A stretch of DNA of 17,599 bases from Amoebophrya sp. AT5.2 (GCA_005223375.1 RXOD01004868.1:1-17599), one strand, 5' to 3'. Counted from the stretch's first letter, positions 1 to 10,601 are shown. Numbers and translations are program-made. The notes: generated from the letters alone by a model not told the origin.

Positions 1-3000
1 CTGGGCGCGCCGAACCGTTCCAGTGCGTCCCTATTGATCGCGACCCACACGTTCCGGATATTCATCCCATTCACCTTTTCAAACAGGCCGTGCTTTTCCG
101 CCGACCGGAGGAGATACAAGATCTCAGAATTGTTCTCGATCCCCACAGCGAGTTCCATTTTCTTATCGAACTTGTTCACCTTGCGGTTGCGGCGTAGCTC
201 TTCGTGCAACGAAGCGGTGGGATTTTCACCCCTCTGTTGGAGATGCTCCTCGCCCGCCTCGTGTCCTGCTTTTGTCGAGTCTTCCTCGTCGTTCGCTCGT
301 GCAGCGCTCCCAATTTGGCTCACGCTGGAGCTTTGCACGGACGACTGTGGAGCCTGCGGAAACCAGTTTATCACGAGATCCACAGGCTCCGACAACATGA
401 TATGATCTTGATCATCATCCCCCGTCGAGGACGTGGTGGCAGGAACGATTTTCATTCGCTCTGCACCCGTGCGAGGGTCTTTGGAGGCCGCACGACACGA
501 CGCCTCCAGATCCGCTGCGATCGCAGCAACCTTTCCGTCGGGATCAAACCGCTGCGTCTGCCGTCCTCTCCCTTCCTGCTTCAGTTTGTTCGTTTTTCCC
601 CCGGCTCGTGTACTTCTGGCGGCGTCGAGGCTCAGCTGCACGTCGTTTCTCCTATCCGCCCCTCCTTCGGGCCTACCACCGTTTAGTACACCTTGGCGTC
701 GCTCCATGGTAGATTCTCTTCCCTCCATGGTAGTTTCCCTTCCCAGCGATGGTTTCTGCACCTGGCCGAACTGGCTCTGCTCCGCCGTCAGCAGCGCGCG
801 CTTCACGTCCTCCACGTCTTCCGATGGTCGGCCAGCTACCGCGTCCAGCATCTCGCGGAACAGACTGACCGAACTCGCTGACGGAGACGGGCCCGTAGTA
901 GTATTCCCGGGCAACGTTCCAGAAGTACTACCCCCGAGGAGCGCAGTACTACTGCCCGCGCGCCAGGCCGCCAGAAACGGGTGCCACGGCAACGGCGACC
1001 TGCCCGGCGGCGCCACGCTTCCCGGCAGCACGGCGTTCCAGAACCAGGCCTGTTCTTCCTTCGGTTCTAGAAACCGCCCGCCCGCGTCGAAGAATTCGCG
1101 CAGGTTGTGGCTCACCCGTATCCGCGAGTTCAGGTCCGCCAGCACCGCCAAAGCCGTCTCCGCGCCGTCCCCGTGCCGCAAGCGGCTCAGGCGGAGCGGC
1201 TGCGGCCCCACGTAGGGATTTCCCGGGAACACCGCCTGGTGCCGGTGGCGGTACACGTGCACATCGCGAATCCGCGCGGAACTTCCCGCCCGGAACATCC
1301 GCGCCAGGTACGGACCGACGTGCCCCGATTTTGTGTTCAACATCGGGGAAGGGGAAACGGTGGCCATCACAGCGTTCTCGATATGCTCGTTGATGCAATG
1401 GGTGAACATCTCGGCATCCAAAGCGAGCTTGAAAATGCGGTACTCAGAATCGATAACCGAAGGAGGTGGCACGCGATCACCCAAGGGCGCAGAAGATGAA
1501 TTGGCATTTGCTCGGGGGGGTCCCGCCGCGGTGATCCGGTAGCAGAGGTCCATGTCGACGGTGCGGCCGGTGTTGGCCGCCTCCCCCCTGTCTGCGAGGG
1601 CTCTCCGCACGGCGTCTGGCGTGATCGCCGCGTCGGTTTCCCTCCGGTTCCGATTTAGATCGCCGCTGCCCTGACCCCCGGACATCATGCTCCCGTACAT
1701 CGCGGACGAGCTGGTGGGCAGCAGCGCCGCAAAGTCGCTCACCGGGTCGCCCGCGAACGGAGAAAGGATGGAGAGCGTGTTGTCGTACCACTCCATGCCG
1801 GTCGACGCCATCCGCGCCGGCAGGCCGGCTCGGCCCGCGACGGAAGACGGGAGCGACGTTTTCAGGTCTCCCTCCTCGTTCTCCTGCGCGAGGTAGGAAA
1901 AAGGCCCCGGAAGACTGGACGCGTCCAGACTGTACTCGTCGAGAGGCGCAGACACGTCGAGGAGAGCGAGGGGCGTCTGGGGAGGGGCAGGGGGAGCTGT
2001 AGGGGGCAAACTGGGGGCCACCGTACCCGCAAGCGTATCCGTCTATGGTGGGACCAGGTCCAGGTGGCAAGTGGGGTATGTGGTAAGCGAAATTTTGGGG
2101 GGGCTCGTCGGGTCCCCTGTGGTGGCTGGTCGTGAGGAAGAGGCCGGGAGAAAAAGCACAGGCGGCTTTTCGCGTTGCGGCAAAAGCTACTCTGGCACGC
2201 CTGCAGCCTATAGCGAACAACCAGGCGCCACGCTAGGTGCCCTCTTTTGCCCTGCTTTCAGGTCGCCCTATCACCATGTCCCCGGTTTTCCAGTACCAAT
2301 TGCATCTACCTTCCAACGGCTCACCTCCAGCGAGGGACCCGCCTCGCCCTACCCGCCGCTCTGTGGCATCTCTGGAACCGCCCGGCGCGATTCCAAGCGC
2401 CTTGACGCATTTGCAACCCACGGGGACGCGTTGCCTAGCCAGTACTAACTTACCAGTTGCTCACTTACCATTGCTGGTCCGACCATACCGTCGTCACGTT
2501 GAGTCTGAGTGGCGAAAAGGCGGGTTCCGCAGCGGTCGCGGCGGTTTCCAGGGGGGATTGGCTAGCCGTCGCAGAAACCTGTGCATGAGACTGGTAGTGC
2601 AGCTCGTGCTCCGCTGGCCAGCCGTAGGCTTCGTGCGCGCGCGATGCACCACCTCCCTGGTTTGATGCTGCACTCATTCTCATGCCGAGTAGCTCCAACG
2701 CTGGATTCCGGCAGTACACGTTCCCGACGCGGGCGGATCCAGCGCTGCTCTCGGTTTTGGCTCCCGCGCTGCTTTTCGAAGAGGAGGTCGACTCCAACTT
2801 CTGGCGGAGGAACGTTGGTGTACCAGCCGCCGCCGCTGCAGCTTCCCCAACACCCCCTGCTTCCTCCTCCGACGTACTGGTTGGAGTTGTCACCGCCACC
2901 TTCAGTTTTCCCTCCCCAGGCAGACCGTCGCTGCCCGGGCTGACGTCCAGCGCGTAGGCCGGCGTTTTCGCGGCCGCCACGTTGACCGCGAGGCGGTCCC

Positions 3001-4972
3001 CGTTTTTCAGATGGTTCTCATCTACCGCCAACTTCACCTCCGTCCGCTCGCTGCCGATCGCGTGGTCAAGAGTCGCGGGAAAGGCCTTCTGTATCCCGTT
3101 CACGACCCCGTTCTGGCCGTGGTCGATGAACAAGTCGCCCGGGAACCGGTCCGTCCTCGCGATCGAGTACGAGCAGAAGTCCACGAAGATGTTGGGTAGC
3201 TTCAGCCGCTGCAGCGCGGTGGGGACGTTCAGCGACTGGTCGCTGGCGTCAACTGATGACGTTGCTGTTTTATTCACCTCGTCCCCCACCTCCTGGTCGA
3301 TGTCGGGAAGGAACTGCTGCAGCGCCAGCGCGATCGCGGCAGACACCCGGCGGCAAAACTCCGCCTTGTCCTGGAGGAGCGCGGACGACTCGAGATTCTC
3401 AATTCGCAACGAGAGCGCGCCGGTGAGCCGGTCGTGCCCGTCGTCCTGCGTGCACCGGGTCTTTATTGGTGGCTCCTGTCCTGGTGTTTCATCTCCCGCT
3501 GCATTCCCGCTGGTGGTGTTTTTCAAAACTTCGTTCTTCCTAGCCAGAACCGGGCCCGCAAAAGCGTTTGTCGCGGTCCCACTCGTCTCCGCCGATGCCG
3601 CAGCTGCATCCTTTAATTTGGTGGTCGCCGTACTTTCAGCCTCGTCCGTCGACGCAGCTTCATCCACAACACCTAGATTTATCGCAGCGCTCTCAGTTCG
3701 CTGTGCAACCGCCTGGTCTAGGGCCGCCAGCGTCGGATACGCGAGGCTGGTGGCGGGATCCTGGTAGTAACAGACAAAGGGATTGCCTGCCGTGCTCGTC
3801 GTGGTTTCCGGATTTGCCGGCGCGGTCGCAGGCTGCGCCAACAACGACACTGCACCCGCAGAAGGGGCCGCGGTGGATGTTACGCTTACGCCGCCGTCAA
3901 CGGAATTCCCCGCAGCTACCCGGTCCTCGTCCTCTTCCCCGACATCGCTTTCCATCGCTTCCGTTGGCGCCCCCCCGCACGCGCTGCACACCGCCCGCTG
4001 TTTTTGCCAGCACACGTTCGCTGCCCGTTGCGGCCGCAGCCCGCAGTAGTCGCGCGAGTACAGATCGAGCATCATGGACGAAGTAGATCCAAACGTGCTA
4101 CTTGAATTAACCACGTCCGCGGCGTAGGGGTCGCAGCCGGATCGGAGATCGTCCACGGTCATCGCGTACTCGTCGCCGCAGTTCGGGTCCGCAAGTGGGT
4201 CGTCCCGGTACAGCACGCCGTCGTAAATGTAGCTGCACACGTCGTAGCGGAGGCAGTCGCGCCCCCAGTTGGAGCAGCTCACCTCGGACACTTCCTCCTC
4301 CAGACAGCCCGCGCCGCAGCGGCCCATGCAGCCGTTGTCGGAGGTGATGGTGTCGGGCACGGCCAGGTCCCACTGTTGTTGTTGGCTGAAAGCCGAATTG
4401 CCCGCGTTGGCGGCGGTGCGCTCCGCGTGGTGCATCAGGTACTCGAGACCGAACACGCCGATATCCGGGTTGGGCTTCGGCGGCAGCGGCACCTCCTCGC
4501 TGCCCCAGCACTCGCCCGCGAACATTTCCACCTGATAGCACACCTCGGGACAGCTGTGCCCGCGCTCGGCGTCCCCGAAGCAGGCGAGATCCTCCTGGTT
4601 CACCTGTCGGGACCCGTTGAGTGTCCCGAGCGACGGGCCGGTGAACTGCACTAAGTACCGCCGTTGCTGCGAGAAATCCTCGAACGGCTCCAACCGGTCG
4701 TTACCGCACAGGGAGTTGCGGGCGGGGGGGATCAGGACCAGGTTTATTGGGTTGTCCGACTGGCATTTTTGGAGGCGCGTGACGTCGCAGGACCGGAGGT
4801 CGTTTTCGAGCAGCTGCCGCCGGTTGCAGGGGGGCCTGCGATTGAGACAGAGGCCGCCCGTTTGCGTGACTGCGGAGCCAGTTATTTGGGCGCGAACAGG
4901 GATCACACCCTGCACGATCAATCGGAGGAGGGGGGCGAGGCGCCGGCTCTTCTTCTTGCTGCGAGACTTCAT
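1..4972 (-). CDS. Large secretory protein: PLA2-like Cys-rich N-terminus plus Stealth-like phosphotransferase region (3' end outside window)
   Basis: Two exons are proposed: 4972-2469 and 2010-1, the second open to the window edge. The start is ATG 4972. A basic stretch and a short hydrophobic segment (residues 11-28) look like a signal peptide or anchor. Residues 41-280 are Cys-rich. C215-MGR-C219-GAG-C223, then W236, D239-C240 and YDVC246, resemble the phospholipase-A2-type CGxCG...HDxC core, but the catalytic His position is Tyr243, so activity is doubtful. Low-complexity Ala/Ser/Thr stretches follow to about residue 830. In exon 2, VDLVINW (about residues 1378-1384) resembles Stealth CR1. 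The segment around 1460-1490 (ENNSEILYLLRS, then IRNVWVAIN) resembles CR2 of GlcNAc-1-phosphotransferases (GNPTAB family), which transfer sugar-1-phosphate in the Golgi. The reading frame is uninterrupted from 2042 to 1. If the intron is wrong these are two genes, the downstream one perhaps starting at the ATG at 1811. Family calls rest on motif reading only. Confidence 0.6.
702..743. repeat. Two copies of a 21-nt in-frame tandem repeat within coding sequence
   Basis: CTCCATGGTAG occurs at 702-712 and 723-733, followed by similar TTC/CCC-rich sequence. The 21-nt period keeps the frame and encodes two diverged copies of a 7-residue unit (ESTMERR / ETTMEGR) in the large minus-strand protein. 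Confidence 0.8.
2011..2468 (-). other. Probable GT-AG intron joining the PLA2-like and Stealth-like exons
   Basis: Exon 1 ends just before a textbook donor, GTAAGTGAG at 2468, which overlaps the in-frame TAA at 2467-2465. The acceptor chosen is CCCCCAG ending at 2011. The phases match (two bases plus one, giving a Cys codon), and the downstream frame then stays open to the window edge. A second acceptor-like CATAG at 2043 is out of phase. An alternative is removal across an in-phase ACGGT direct repeat, which changes only a few residues at the junction. The 458-nt interval shows no credible coding. Confidence 0.55.
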
Positions 4973-5466
4973 TTTCCTTTCCCTTCCTTGCAGCTAGGAA
5001 AACACCATCGATCTGGGACGCCCCTATTGCTGCCTATTGCCAATCTGCGAACCCCTCTATTGCTGCCTATGTCTTCGAAAAAGCAGATGCCACCGACTTG
5101 GAAGCTCGGCTCCACAGATCATTTTTGTGTTCAACGGCAGAGGCAAACTCTTTTACTTTTTAGATATTTTCGACTTTCATCCGTTAGTACAGCTCTCTCC
5201 GTCCTTGTTTGCCGCCAGCAGCGTGCTTTGAATTTCCACTCCCGTTTTTTCTCATTCACAACTACTCAGAAATCTGCGCGGCCTCTGCGCTCGTCATAGC
5301 TATGCGGGCGTGGCTGTCCCAGAAGTCGGGGCATTGTATCTATCAGTAACAGCCGGTTTCTGCATCGCCGCAGCGGCCAGAGCGCCGAACTGTTGTCGAT
5401 CGCTCGCAAAGACCGCCCGAACGTGCTTATCCAAATCCGCTGGAAAAAAATTAATCTGCAATAGAA
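4973..5466. other. Intergenic region between the DUF4397-like gene and the large Stealth-like gene
   Basis: No convincing reading frame on either strand. It should hold the 3' untranslated region of the upstream gene and the promoter or 5' leader of the large gene. A CAG/AAG-rich tract (CTGCAAGGAAG on the minus strand) lies just upstream of the ATG at 4972 and could serve as a splice or trans-splice acceptor, which is speculative. The only clear internal structure is the 14-bp direct repeat listed separately. Confidence 0.6.
5024..5070. repeat. Direct repeat, 14 bp, two copies 33 bp apart
   Basis: CTATTGCTGCCTAT occurs at 5024-5037 and again at 5057-5070, both preceded by CCC. It lies 50-100 nt upstream of the start codon of the large gene. 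It could be a duplicated regulatory element or a leftover of a local duplication. Confidence 0.75.
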
Positions 5467-6875
5467 TCATCGGCTAATATGTTGCGGCGAATTCGCGTGC
5501 TCTCCTGCCACCTTTGTGAGCAGCCCCGCGGCGCCCACCTGCACGCTCGTCTGCGCCGCCGCCGTCGCCGCGGAGAAGAGCGACTCCCCACCGCGCTTCG
5601 GGTCCGGGCGGAACACGAGAAAGCAGATGAAGGCTAGCAGGCACAGCAGCAGAAACATCTTCGTGTCCAGGAAATATTTGTACTCGCGGCTGTGCTTCAA
5701 TCGGTTCGCGTCCGAGAGCGGGAAGACAACCAGTTCCTCCGGGAACGACACGTCCCCCGGGACCGGGTTCTCGGCCCCCGCTGCGGTATCTTCCTGCGGC
5801 CCGTCGTCCTCCTCAGCCGGGTCGCGGACGCCCACCCGCAACACAACGTAGTCGTGCCCCGGGAGCGCGACGAAGGCCTTTGTGTCGGCTGCTCGGGAGT
5901 CCTGTGTCACCTCTGAAGATTCTTCTTGGGGCGCGATCTCCGAGAGCTGTAACCTCAGGTCAAACACGCCGGGGTTGATTTTGTTCACCTTGCCGTAGGG
6001 AAGGGCCTCGACGCCGTTCCTTCCCTGCTCCCGCATGATCTCGACGGGGAAGGGGTGGGCAGGAAGGGCGCTGGATTCCGGATGCGGCGCGCGGTAGCAG
6101 TCAAGCACGGCGACCTGTGGCTCGAAAAAATTCGCCGATTTGCAAATGCAACACAAGTAACTGCATAGAATTACGAAACCTGTGTAGCTGCTAGGACCAG
6201 ATCAAAAATCTCAATCGAGGGGTTTAGTTTTCTTAGAAGAGGCACCTGCGCCGCGCCCTTCTCGCCGCTTTTGAAGACGTGGCTTTCGAAGGTCGCTGCG
6301 TTGCTCCCTGCGAAATGGTTGCGTGTGATCACGAGGAGCAAAGTGGACACCTCGTCCTTTCCAACACCGGATGTTTCCTCCGGGAGATCGGAGATCTCGA
6401 AAATGCCCGCCGTGTGCTGGTGGTGGTCCACCTCGGTGTTGAACCTGAGAAGGTCCCCCGGGACGAGGTTGAGGTCCACAAAGTCGTCGCACTCCTTGTA
6501 CTCCATACCGCCGTATAGCTCCACCTCGTTCAGGAAAATGTTCATCGGCTTCGCGTAGGGATACGCGTTGCAGACCCGGAGGATGTTCCGCGGCTTTCTG
6601 TGCAGGTGCGGAGGCTTGACAGTTTTCGCAAGGACGGCGGGGTCGTTGAGCGCGAGGGACCTTGAAGATGACCCGGGAGCGGCGCGGGCGGCTGCGCTGA
6701 CCTGCGTGGCATGGACTGGGGGCACGAGGGCGCTCGACGTCAGGAGGAGAACCACCCGCGTGAGGAGGACCCTCGTGCGGGAGGCGAGCGAGAGCATGGT
6801 GGGCGGTTTTTTGCTGCGTGGCCGTGGCGCGTACGCAGCGATTGAGAGTGGCGCCCGACCGCTCCTCAAACGCAC
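5467..6875 (-). CDS. Type I membrane secretory-pathway protein with two DUF4397-like lobes
   Basis: Two exons, 6875-6180 and 6114-5467, give 447 aa with stop TGA-class end at 5467. An internal ATG at 6797 (residue 27) puts a clean signal peptide (LLTRVVLLLTSSALVPPVHA) at the very N-terminus and may be the true start, giving 421 aa. The lumenal part has two similar lobes. Lobe one, about residues 97-160, contains NILRVCNAYPYAKPMNIFLN. Lobe two, about 233-290, contains VAVLDCYRAP and PYGKVNKINPGVFDLRL. This 'short conserved strand, then a YG / V-PG-F turn' pattern recalls DUF4397 beta-sandwich proteins, but only weakly. A single membrane segment (about 384-400, MFLLLCLLAFICFLVF) is followed by a short basic, then Ala-rich tail. 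This suggests an ER/Golgi lumenal domain with a C-terminal anchor. Function unknown. Confidence 0.75.
6115..6179 (-). other. 65-nt GT-AG intron flanked by CACAGGT direct repeat
   Basis: Donor ACACAG|GTTTCG, acceptor TTTTTTCGAGCCACAG|GTCGCC. Removing 65 nt joins the two open frames in phase (ACA CAG | GTC GCC). Without it the upstream frame ends in TAA at 6171. CACAGGT spans both junctions in the same codon phase. Confidence 0.8.
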
Positions 6876-7307
6876 GTCAAACCTGCCATTTGAGACAGCG
6901 GGCGACAGCGCGAGGACGCCGGTGCATCTGTGCTATGTGAGAAAGAAAATTTTTGCAAATCCACTTCTGGAGCGATGAGCTGATACAATCGTTCGGTGCA
7001 ATTTGCGATCTCGTCTCGCTCTCCCTCTCACATCCGTTGCCCAAGCCCTCGCGCAAAGTATGAACAACCAGCGTCTCTTAGAACTGCGGTAGTGATCATC
7101 TTGCGGTAGTGTGAAGAAGAACTAGTAACAGTGTTCTCGCCATACCAAAACCAAATTCCCCCGGGTACCAACACGGAGCTACATGATGGCTCTCATGCCT
7201 TTGCTCCGCTCAATCGCTGTCGGTGGCTATGGTCTCCATCGAATCGAAATCGCTCCTGGACGATCCGATTGATTCAGATTCCTCGATCTTTGGCTCCTCT
7301 ACTTCGG
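6876..7307. other. Intergenic region
   Basis: No supported gene. It lies between the stop of the lipase-like gene and the start of the DUF4397-like gene, both on the minus strand. A frame open on the minus strand through 7210-7307 (acidic, Ser-rich) overlaps the lipase end in another phase. It might be an alternative 3' exon, but nothing requires it. Confidence 0.5.
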
Positions 7308-9151
7308 CTACAATTTCGCCTGACCCTGGGGGTAATGAGGGGGTCCTTCCTTTTTCCGCCTTTTCCACGCTGTCCCATTGCTCAGGATCCAGTCCCGGTA
7401 GCTCCAGAAGACTGACTGCTTGCCGAAGTCGTTGTGCGGTTCGTGCCGCGCATGGACGTGCATCAGGAACTTCAGCTCCGCGCAGTTCGCCAGCTCCTCC
7501 CGAATCTGGTGCAGCACGGTCCACGGCTGCGTAAATTTTTTCGGTATCAACCCCTCCCGTGATAACGGGTCCTCCGACCCGAGGCTCACCAGCACGGGTT
7601 TGTCGTCGAGCGCGGAGAAGTCGTCGTCGTGGACGGTCCCCACCGCCGTGAAGAACCCCCGCCAGTAGTGGACACTCAGGTTGTGCCCGCAGTTCTCGTC
7701 CTTGTACTCCTGCACCTCGTTCTGGTCGCGCGAGATCCAGTCGAAGTAGGTCACGTTGGGCTGGAAATCCCGCTGGAAATCGTTGAACGCGACGACGCGC
7801 TCGACCGCGTCCATTTTCGGGTGGATGCCGTGCAAGCCGAAGAGCCGTGGCATCGCGAGGGAGAGCGTAGCGAAGCACCTGCGCACAAACGGTCCCGGAC
7901 GGAACACCTGGTGTGGGGCGATGAGATGCTTGTTCGCGCCCGATCATACACAAGTGGATGGGAACACCAACACCAACTCCAATCGACAAGAACCTATGTT
8001 GAACTAGCACGATTATGATATCAGTACCTAAATAGAAATACAGGGACAGATACAGGTCCGCTGAGTATGAGCCCCGCGATCCTCTTTCCAAGCTGGCCGT
8101 AGTTCAGCGCCACTGCTTTCTGCGCGATGACGCTGCCGACGGAGTGCCCGAACAGAAACACCGGCACGTTTTTTGGAGCCCAGAAATCGCACTCCTTCCC
8201 CACCAGCTCCGCCAGGTCTTTCGGGATCTGTTCCCAGGGCAAGTACGTGTCCCCGAGCTCGCAACCCTCACACTGTGCCGTCCGCCCATGGGCCAGGTGG
8301 TCGTGCCCAATCACCGCGAGGATGTCGAGGAGAGAGGGGGGATTGATTAGCCGAACTTCTACTTCGACTTTTTTCTCACATTGGGTTTTTTATTCGTGTT
8401 TCTTTTTTCGACAACTGGTTGTGGTTGTATTGAACCGACAGAGTCTGCCCACAGGAGCCCATGGTGACACATGATCAGACCTAGATGCAGACGAGGCAGC
8501 TTCAGCTACGAGGACCTATTGACTCTTCGTCCCTTCCTACCCCCTTAGCTTCCTGCCTGTGCCTGACCTAGAGGCTGATAGATTGGTCGGGGGTCGCAAA
8601 CTCGCAGACAACGAAAACCATCCCCGTGCAGCAGCACCCAGCCGGCTTCATTGGAGGGAGAATCGCTATCGTCCTCTTCGTCTGCAATTGTTCAAAACAC
8701 GTATGTTTATACATGTTGGCATGAGGGTGAAGACGTTATCAACTTTATCTCCTCAAAAATGGCATGATACTATGGCTAATCGAAGATCCCGCATCGCTTA
8801 AATGTTGTTGGTGGATTGGCTGAGGAAAAGTGCCATGTGGCGGTAACGGCCCGCGTGCTCGCAGTTCCCGTGCGACACGTACAAAACGGCGGATGGCAGC
8901 GCTCTGCTGATTGACGATGAAGATGACGAAGATGAACTTAGAGATTGAGAAATCCGGAAATCCTCGGTTTTTGATGTTGAAAAAGAACCGTCGACCGGAA
9001 CCCCGTCGCCGGGCAGCCACCGATACTGAAACACCCTGTGCGCGTTTGAGGTCGCGGCAGCGACCTCGACGTGGCGGCCATTCTGGTCGTAATCGAACCG
9101 GGCGCCATACGTCGACGGCGGAGGGGGAGATTCGGTTTCGGTCAGGGCCAT
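7308..9151 (-). CDS. Monoacylglycerol-lipase-like alpha/beta hydrolase (serine aminopeptidase S33 / Hydrolase_4 fold)
   Basis: Three exons, about 9151-8815, 8379-8054 and 7907-7308, sum to 1263 nt, or 420 aa. The start is ATG 9151 in a good context (ATCATGG). Exon 1 carries the oxyanion-hole motif VSHGNCEHAGRY and the helix RYRHMALFLSQ, preceded by a nine-Ser run absent from ordinary lipases. Exon 2 carries IGHDHLAHGRT (the DHxGHGxS motif of this family) and the nucleophile elbow GHSVG (Ser192). Exon 3 supplies the acid residue in LVSLGSEDPLS (Asp334) and the base in VHARHE (His376). The triad is complete and length is near normal for the family, allowing for the Ser-rich and exon-2 insertions. 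Such enzymes hydrolyse monoacylglycerols or lysophospholipids. There is no signal peptide, so it is probably cytosolic or peripheral on membranes. The substrate cannot be assigned from sequence. Confidence 0.85.
7908..8053 (-). other. 146-nt GT-AG intron 2 of the lipase-like gene
   Basis: Donor GGACCT|GTATCTG, acceptor CCACACCAG|GTGTTCCG, both in phase 0. The junction reads SGPVFRPGPF, as expected after the LILSGP strand of this hydrolase family. Confidence 0.85.
8380..8819 (-). other. Non-canonical intron 1 of the lipase-like gene, bounded by CCAAT direct repeats
   Basis: The exon 1 frame runs ...FLSQ then ends at TAA near 8801. Exon 2 opens near 8392 just before ...CEKKVEVEVRLINPPSLLDILAVIGHD. 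No GT-AG pair joins them without deleting the conserved RYRHMALFL helix. CCAAT occurs at 8819-8815 and 8384-8380 in the same codon phase. Removing 435 nt between equivalent points gives SQCEKK and a total coding length divisible by three. The exact cut inside the repeat is undetermined. Confidence 0.65.
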
Positions 9152-10601
9152 GATCTTGGTGATGGTGGGCTGGTATTTCGATTTCTAAGCGTACTCATTA
9201 AAATTGTCTTCCAAGAAGAACTTGAAGTGAAGAAGCACGACTGCTGCACGGTTCTGCAATGGCGGGCGGTCGCAGATACGTGACGAGAAAGAAAACTGAT
9301 CGATTTGGTGAGGCCGAACACCACAATTACCTTGTCCGATAGAAGGAATGCTCGGAGCCATGCCTCCCTTGTCTCCGAGGCGAAAAGCTTTTTCAATTAT
9401 TCGCCGACAACACCAGCCTCAAAATTGTTTGATGACGAAAGTTGGGAATTTTTCTCTGCTTCTCCCACCTCGATTCACGTCACCTGCTCCCCGTGTCGAG
9501 GTAGATCGGTCTTTGGAGTAAGTAACGGCTGCCAGCCGCACACTCTTCAACTACATCACTTCGCCGATATTGATTCATTATCAAATCGGCATGGCTGTGT
9601 TGCTCAGACGACATTAATTATGGTAGAGCCGTAATCCTCCGTGAGTTTCTCCCCCGCGCTCCGTGAGTTTCTCCCCCGAGAAAACTCGTTCAACCGCTAG
9701 CGCTACTTGCTGTTGTTCGTCTTTGTTCTCCTCCGCTATTGAGCTGAATCCAGGATTGCGATCAACGATCAAAATTTAGAGATTTCGATTTATTGGAACT
9801 ATGAACCCACAATCGTGAAAACTTACTTTGGGAAGGTAGCGTCCTCGATTTCTATTTTATCCGTGTCTGGCCTTCTCGGTGGTAGTACTTGTGAATATTT
9901 AGTTCCATAGTGTATGTAAGTATAGATATTCATTATTTTTTTATTTCAAATAGAAGGTTATACGCAGGCATGGTCTTGTATTCCAGTATTATCTCTCCGC
10001 CTCAAGATTCTCCTTTTTCCGGCCGATAGTCCTCGTTTATTCTCGCAACTTCCTGTTTTAGCAACAAAAGATTTGCCAGCGGTACTTCTACTTCGCCGGG
10101 GGAATATTACCGAGCTGCATACCCCCACGCTCACCTCCACATGTGCCACGAAACTGCTGGCCTGCCTCTCCCTCCGCGTGGCAAAAAAAATCGAAGTTTG
10201 GCAAAATTTCCACCACTCATTCTCGCTCCCCCACCCCGTCCCATCGCTGAAAGTGAAAATGAAATCCGTTAGTCTTAGTGTGAATAACTGAACTGTCCAA
10301 AACCAAGCCTGAAGGAAACGGAAAAAGAATACATAGGGGCGGGCGAGGCGACGAGAATCGCGAAGAGGAAGATGCTTTAGTGATAAGCGGCTTACACGAC
10401 CGAGCACCGCAAAGATGGAAGCAAAGAATACGTGGGGCCGAAGTAGAGGCATCAAGAGTGAGCGAGTATAGTGCGAGTAAATCATAATCAATAGCTGGGA
10501 CTTCTAGAACAACGACCAGCTATCGATTAAGTAAGAGCAAGCTCCTAAACTACCCACACAGGAGTATAGGTACCTCCTCATGAGCCTCCCGGCAGGTTGG
10601 T
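9152..10601. other. Long intergenic region, more AT-rich than the genes
   Basis: No gene is supported. The longest frame (minus, 10491-9958, 177 aa) starts with a hydrophobic segment resembling a signal peptide (MPLLRPHVFFASIFAVLG), but the rest lacks motifs or biased composition, and I rate it as probably chance. A 109-aa plus-strand frame at 9305-9634 also lacks features. The region contains the 22-bp-period repeat at 9637-9678. Confidence 0.5.
9637..9678. repeat. Tandem repeat, 22-bp period, two copies
   Basis: CTCCGTGAGTTTCTCCCCCG (20 nt, identical) occurs at 9637-9656 and 9659-9678. It lies in the intergenic region about 490 nt upstream of the lipase-like start codon. Confidence 0.85.

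Noticed and set aside
433..1215. Plus-strand 260-aa frame
   Set aside because: Antisense of the continuous minus-strand coding exon. Ser/Arg/Pro-rich composition is typical of antisense frames in GC-rich genes.
949..1398. Minus-strand 149-aa frame
   Set aside because: Arg/Gly/Ala-rich shadow of the same long coding frame; no independent start context or motif.
1477..2220. Minus-strand 247-aa frame rich in Arg, Gly and Pro
   Set aside because: It is a phase shadow. The adjacent minus frame (2042 to 1) is open over 2 kb with balanced composition and joins the Stealth-like region.
3568..4086. Plus-strand 172-aa frame
   Set aside because: Antisense to the 835-codon exon; no motif.
7210..8091. 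Minus-strand 293-aa frame crossing the lipase
   Set aside because: Overlaps lipase exons 2-3 in a different phase with Arg-rich shadow composition; the triad residues are in the other frame.
9958..10491. Minus-strand 177-aa frame with a hydrophobic start
   Set aside because: Possible but unsupported: no motifs, unbiased composition and no exon partner. Mentioned only under the intergenic entry.
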